A stretch of 64,000 nt of DNA from Ehretia macrophylla (lineage: Eukaryota > Streptophyta > Magnoliopsida > Boraginales > Ehretiaceae): positions 18,652,146 to 18,716,145 of the forward strand of contig CM075773.1 in the NCBI GenBank assembly GCA_037974665.1, in the 5' to 3' direction. How positions within the stretch are numbered: the stretch's first letter is position 1; each line of letters starts with the position of its first letter. The position numbers and the translations under genes are program-made. The notes under the pieces were generated by a model that was not told the DNA's origin, did no database searches, and saw only the letters and a list, made by a program, of their open reading frames with translations. This document shows, piece by piece, positions 59,503-64,000 of this stretch.

Positions 59503-60023
59503 GTCATGTTGAGGGCACAATTCCTTTATGTGTTAACGGTTCACAGTCCCAGCCTAGAGATATGGCCCATTCAAAAGGCCAAATGGGCTTAACGACAACC
59601 CATCCGCTTCAACAACGCAGCATCCTCGCAAGACGTGATATCGACGCATTGTAGGGTCCTCTAATGTGCCGCGAGTAAGGTTGTCGTCCTTTTAACAGCT
59701 CACGACGTACGATCCGGGACGGAAAAACAGAGCAAAAGAAGAAAAGTGGCCCGAAACTGATGAAAAGGTTCGATTTTGAGCTCCGAAAAGGGCAGAGCGA
59801 GCTAGCTAGCTGCCCCGGTCGTAGAGCTCTCAGAGAGCTTTCCAACGGTATGCTGTGCGCCTCGTAACTCCTTACGGATCAAAAGTTATGGGCACCGGTT
59901 TGCGGGCCCAGCCTCCACGTGAAGAGAAGTTGTCTTGCCCAAGGTGCCGTGGGATTCGATAATAGAAATGTGCTGGGTAAACTGTCTTGGCAACCTTAAC
60001 CGGAGCAAAAAAAATTGAAAAGG

Positions 60024-60142
60024 GGGGTAAAACACGAGGACTTCCCAGGGGGTCACCCATCCTAGTACTACTCTCGCCCAAGCACGCTTAACTTCGAAGT
60101 TCTGATGGGATCCGGTGCATTAGTGCTGGTATGATCGCACCC
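60024..60142 (-). rRNA. 5S rRNA copy 82 (640-bp unit)
   Basis: nt 114 C>U, 113 G>U, 46 C>U. The first two weaken the 3' strand of the terminal stem. Confidence 0.94.
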
Positions 60143-60700
60143 GTCATGTTGAGGGCACAATTCCTTTATGTGTTAACGGTTCACAATCCCAGCCTAGAGA
60201 TATGGCCCATTCAAAAGGCCCAATGGGCTTAACGACAACCCATCCGCTTCAACAACGCAGCATCCTCGCAAGACGTGATATCGACGCATTGTAGGGTCCT
60301 CTAATGTGCCACGAGTAAGGTTGTCGTCCTTTTAACAGCTCACGACGTACGATCCGGGACGAAAAAATAGAACGAAAATAGAAAAGTGGCCCGAAACTGA
60401 TGAAAACGTTCGATTTTGAGCTCCGAAAAGGGCACAGCGATCTAGCTAGCTGCCCCCGTCGTAGAGTTCTCAGAGAGCTTTCCAACGGTATGCTGTGCGC
60501 CTCGTAACTCCTTACGGATCAAAAGTTATGGGCACCGGAGCGACGGAAACCTGGTCACAAGCCCTACGCCCTCGGTTTGCGGGCCCAGCCTCCACGTGAA
60601 GAGAAGTTGTCTTGCCCAAGGTGCCGTGGGATTCGATAATAGAAATGTGGTGGGTAAAGTATCTTGGCAACCCTAACCGGAGCAAAAAAAATTGAAAAGG

Positions 60701-60819
60701 GGGGTGCAACACGAGGACTTCCCAAGGGGTCACCCATCCTAGTACTACTCTCGCCCAAGCACGCTTAACTTCGGAGTTCTGATGGGATCCGGTGCATTAG
60801 TTCTGGTATGATCTCACCC
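60701..60819 (-). rRNA. 5S rRNA copy 83
   Basis: nt 95 C>U, 18 C>A, 6 C>A; the last is shared with copies 85 and 87. Confidence 0.94.
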
Positions 60820-61340
60820 GTCATGTTGAGGGCACAATTCCTTTATGTGTTAACGGTTCACAGTCCCAGCCTAGAGATATGGCCCATTCAAAAGGCCCAA
60901 TGGGCTTAACGACAACCCATCCGCTTCAACAACGCAGCATCCTCGCAAGACATGATATCGACACATTGTAGGGTCCTCTAATGTGCTGCGAGTAAGGTTG
61001 TCGTACTTTTAACAGCTCAAGACGTACGATCCGGGACGAAAAAACAGAGCAAAAGAAGAAAAGTGGCCTGAAACTGATGAAAACGTTCGATTTTGAGCTC
61101 CGAAAAGGGCACAGCAAGCTAGCTAGCTGCCCCCGTCGTAGAGCTCTCAGAGAGCTTTCCAACGGTATGCTGTGCGCCTCGTAACTCCTTACGGATCAAA
61201 AGTTATGGGCACCGGTTTGCGGGCCCAGCCTCCACGTGAAGAGAAGTTGTCTTGCCCAAGGTGCTGTGGGATTCGATAATAGAAATGTGGTGGGTAAAGT
61301 ATCTTGCCAACCATACCCGGAGCAAAAAAAATTGAAAAGG

Positions 61341-61459
61341 GGGGTGCAACACGAGGACTTCCCAGGGGGTCACCCATCCTAGTACTACTCTCGCCCAAGC
61401 ACGCTTAACTTCGGAGTTCTGATGGGATCCGGTGCATTAGTGCTGGTATGATCGCACCC
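61341..61459 (-). rRNA. 5S rRNA copy 84, consensus (640-bp unit)
   Basis: Identical to the majority sequence. Its upstream spacer variants (TTAACAGTTC, CATTCATAAGG, AACAATGGAGC) recur 1317 bp to the right. Confidence 0.97.
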
Positions 61460-62017
61460 GTCATGTTGAGGGCACAATTCCTTTATGTGTTAACAGTTCA
61501 CAGTCCCAGCCTAGAGATATGGCCCATTCATAAGGCCCAATGGGCTTAACGACAACCCATCCGCTTCAACAATGGAGCATCCTCGCAAGACGTGATATCG
61601 ACGCATTGTAGGGTCCTCTAATGTGCCGCGAGTAAGGTTGTCGTCCTTTTAACAGCTCACGACGTACGATCCGGGACGGAAAAACAGAGCTAAAGAAGAA
61701 AAGTGGCCCGAAACTGATGAAAACGTTCTATTTTGAGATCCGAAAAGGGCATAGCGAGCTAGCTAGCTGCACCCGTCGTAGAGCTCTCAGAGAGCTTTCC
61801 AACGGTTTGCTGTGCGCCTCGTAACTCCTTACGGATCAAAAGTTATGGGCACCGGAGCGACGGAGACCTGGTCACAAGCCCTACGCCCTCGGTTTGCGGG
61901 CCCAGCCTCCACGTGAACAGAACTTGTCTTGCCCAAGGTGCCGTGGGATTCGATAATAGAAATGTGGCGGGTAAAGTATCTTGGCAACCCTAACCGGAGC
62001 AAAAAAAATTGAAAAGG

Positions 62018-62136
62018 GGGGTGCAACACGAGGACTTCCCAGGGGGTCACCCATCCTAGTACTACTCTCGCCCAAGCACGCTTAACTTCGGAGTTCTGAT
62101 GGGATCCGGTGCATTAGTGCTAGTATGATCTCACCC
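62018..62136 (-). rRNA. 5S rRNA copy 85
   Basis: nt 15 C>U and nt 6 C>A. Confidence 0.95.
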
Positions 62137-62657
62137 GTCATGTTGAGGGCACAATTCCTTTATGTGTTAACGGTTCACAGTCCCAGCCTAGAGATATGGC
62201 CCATTCAAAAGGCCCAATGGGCTTAACAACAACCCACCCGCTTCAACAACGCAGCATCCTCGCAAGACGTGATATCGACGCATTGTAGGGTCCTCTAATG
62301 TGCCGCGAGTAGGGTTGTCGTCCTTTTAACAGCTCAAGACGTACGATCCGGGACGGAAAAACAGAGCAAAAGAAGAAAAGTGGACCGAAACTGATGAAAA
62401 GGTTCGATTTTGAGCTCCGAAAAGGGCACAGCGAGCTAGCTAGCTGCCCACGTCGTAGAGCTCTCAGAGAGTTTTCCAACGGTATGCTGTGCGCCTCGTA
62501 ACTCCTTACGGATCAAAAGTTATGGGCACCGGTTTGCGGGCCCAGCCTTCACGTGAAGAGAAGTTGTCTTGCCCAAGGTGCCGTGGGATTCGATAATAGA
62601 AATGTGGTGGGTGAAGTATCTTGGCAACCCTAACCGGAGCAAAAAAAATTGAAAACG

Positions 62658-62776
62658 GGGGTGCAACACGAGGACTTCACAGGGGGTCACCCATCCTAGT
62701 ACTACTCTCGCCCAAGCACGCTTAACTTCGGAATTCTGATGGGATCCGGTGCATTAGTGCTGGTATGATCGCACCC
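62658..62776 (-). rRNA. 5S rRNA copy 86 (640-bp unit)
   Basis: nt 98 G>U and nt 44 C>U. The upstream spacer matches that of copy 84. Confidence 0.95.
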
Positions 62777-63334
62777 GTCATGTTGAGGGCACAATTCCTT
62801 TATGTGTTAACAGTTCACAGTCCCAGCCTAGAGATATGGCCCATTCATAAGGCCCAATGGGCTTAACGACAACCCATCCGCTTCAACAATGGAGCATCCT
62901 CGCAAGACGTGATATCGACGCATTGTAGGGTCCTCTAATGTGCCGCGAGTAAGGTTGTCGTCCTTTTAACAGCTCACGACGTACGATCCGGGACGGAAAA
63001 ACAGAGCAAAAGAAGAAAAGTGGCTCGAAACTGATGAAAAGGTTCGATTTTGTGCTCTGAAAAGGGCATAGCGAGCTAGCTAGCTGCCCCCGTCATAGAG
63101 CTCTCAGAGAGCTTTCCAACGGTATGCTGTGCGCCTCGTAACTCCTTACAGATCAAAAGTTATGGGCACCGGAGCGACGGAGACCTGGTCACAAGCCCTA
63201 CGCCCTCGGTTTGCGGGCCCAGCCTCCACGTGAAGAGAAGTTGTCTTGCCCAAGGTGCCGTGGGATTCGATAATAGAAATGTGGCGGGTAAAGTATCTTG
63301 GCAACCCTAACCGGAGCAAAAAAAATTGAAAAGG

Positions 63335-63453
63335 GGGGTGCAACACGAGGACTTCCCAGGGGGTCACCCATCCTAGTACTACTCTCGCCCAAGCACGCTT
63401 AACTTCGGAGTTCTGATGGGATCCGATGCATTAGTGCTGGTATGATCTTACCC
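63335..63453 (-). rRNA. 5S rRNA copy 87
   Basis: nt 28 C>U, 6 C>A, 5 G>A. Last complete gene in the window. Confidence 0.95.
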
Positions 63454-64000
63454 GTCATGTTGAGGGCACAATTCCTTTATGTGTTAACGGTTCACAGTCC
63501 CAGCCTAGAGATATGGGCCATTCAAAAGGCCAAATGGGCTTAACAACAACCCACCCGCTTCAACAACACAGCATCCTCGCAAGACAGGATATCGACGCAT
63601 TGTAGGGTCCTCTAATGTGCCGCGAGTAAGGTTGTCGTCCTTTTAACAGCTCACGACGTAGGATCCGGGAAGGAAAAACAGAGCTAAAGAAGAAAAGTGG
63701 CCTGAAACTGATGAAAACGTTCGATTTTGAGTTCCGAAAAGGGCAAAACGAGCTAGATAGCTGCCCCCGTCGTAGAGCTCTCAGAGAGCTTTCCAACGGT
63801 TTGCTGTGCGCCTCGTAACTCCTTACGGATCAAAAGTTATGGGCACCGGAGCGACGGAGACCTGGTCACAAGCCCTACGCCCTCGGTTTGCGGGCCCAGC
63901 CTCCATGTGAAGAGAAGGTGGTTTGCCCAAGGTGGCGTGGGATTCGAAAATAGAAATGTGGTGGGGAAAGTATCTTGGCAACCCTAACCGGAGCAAAAAA
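63454..64000. repeat. Last spacer, cut by the window edge; no gene
   Basis: Upstream region of copy 87 through the A-run that normally precedes the next gene. The 37-bp segment is present at 63849, so the alternation would have predicted a short unit here but a long one is found. The next 5S gene should start near 64012. Confidence 0.9.

Larger units (their letters stand above)
55552..63453. repeat. Dimeric higher-order repeat, six copies of 1317 bp (640 + 677)
   Basis: From copy 76 to copy 87 short and long units alternate strictly. Gene starts 55433, 56750, 58067, 59384, 60701, 62018 and 63335 are each 1317 bp apart, and 37-bp-deletion junctions fall near 55947, 57264, 58581, 59898, 61215 and 62532, also 1317 apart. 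Diagnostic changes recur at this period, for example nt 6 C>A in copies 83, 85 and 87. Confidence 0.93.
5312..64000 (-). repeat. 5S rDNA tandem array, 87 genes, mostly 677-bp units
   Basis: Head-to-tail units, each with a 119-bp 5S gene and about 558 bp of spacer. All are in one orientation and no inverted unit was seen. Distances between successive gene starts are 677 bp, plus or minus 1, through about 43 kb (one is 689 bp). Thereafter 677- and 640-bp units mix, with single exceptions of 962 bp (gene-less unit) and 589 bp (extra deletion). The first unit is entered part-way through its spacer at the retrotransposon junction, and the last is cut by the right edge in the A-run preceding the next gene. 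Seven copies match the majority gene sequence exactly by eye. Confidence 0.97.

Noticed and set aside
5582..63796. Dozens of 60-90 residue reading frames repeated every 677 bp, on both strands
   Set aside because: They are translations of the 5S gene and its spacer (the ones starting MGESSTRMGDP read straight through 5S rRNA). Their frames are broken by single-base changes from unit to unit and the codons show no constraint.
5312..64000. Regular repeat spacing as a CRISPR array or centromeric satellite
   Set aside because: The repeat contains a complete 5S rRNA gene with pol III signals, and the unit is far longer than CRISPR repeats. It is 5S rDNA.
5312..64000. 45S rDNA, tRNA or other RNA genes hidden in the spacers
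   Set aside because: No 18S, 5.8S or 25S segments and no tRNA A/B-box pair or cloverleaf were seen in the spacer; only 5S genes recur.

Overview
The window is nuclear DNA of a flowering plant, and almost all of it is a 5S ribosomal DNA array. From about 5.3 kb to the right edge there are 87 tandem 5S rRNA genes, all on the minus strand. Each 119-nt gene sits in a unit of about 677 bp. The genes have the plant pol III internal control region (A box, intermediate element, C box). They also have the plant-type upstream signals: an AT-rich ATAAA near -27, GC near -14 and C at -1. T-runs follow the genes. No bacterial, organellar or other protein-coding gene order is present. Species cannot be named from the sequence; the 5S and the retrotransposon fit an angiosperm.

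Positions 1-5311 hold one Ty3/gypsy LTR retrotransposon of the Tat type, in minus-strand orientation and cut by the left edge. Reading leftward it has a 5' LTR (5311-4744), a primer-binding site, gag with the protease, and a pol frame that is still open at base 1. Pol carries reverse transcriptase, RNase H, a second RNase H-like domain and most of integrase. Gag and pol share one reading frame, broken by an in-frame TGA (3886-3888) and TAG (2623-2625). The LTR end at 5311 is joined directly to 5S spacer sequence. The element therefore most likely inserted inside the array, and the array should resume left of the window.

The array is uniform from 5.3 to about 43 kb, with units of 677 bp plus or minus 1, apart from one 12-bp insertion near 12.1 kb. 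It shows local subfamilies: RNA A40G between 20.9 and 32.6 kb, a divergent pair of units at 33-34 kb, and a tandemly duplicated three-unit block at 38.0-42.0 kb. From 43.8 kb rightward a 37-bp spacer deletion makes 640-bp units. There is also one unit that has lost its 5S gene completely (junction near 45.81 kb) and one with a further 51-bp deletion (51.23 kb). From 55.55 to 63.45 kb, 640- and 677-bp units alternate strictly as six dimers of exactly 1317 bp, a higher-order repeat inside 5S rDNA.

I found no new enzyme system or defence locus. The interest lies in how the array evolves: nested higher-order repeats, a gene-less unit, clustered variants and a retrotransposon insertion point. Variant calls for each copy were made by eye against the majority sequence of the array. 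RNA positions count from nt 1 = GGGUGCG.
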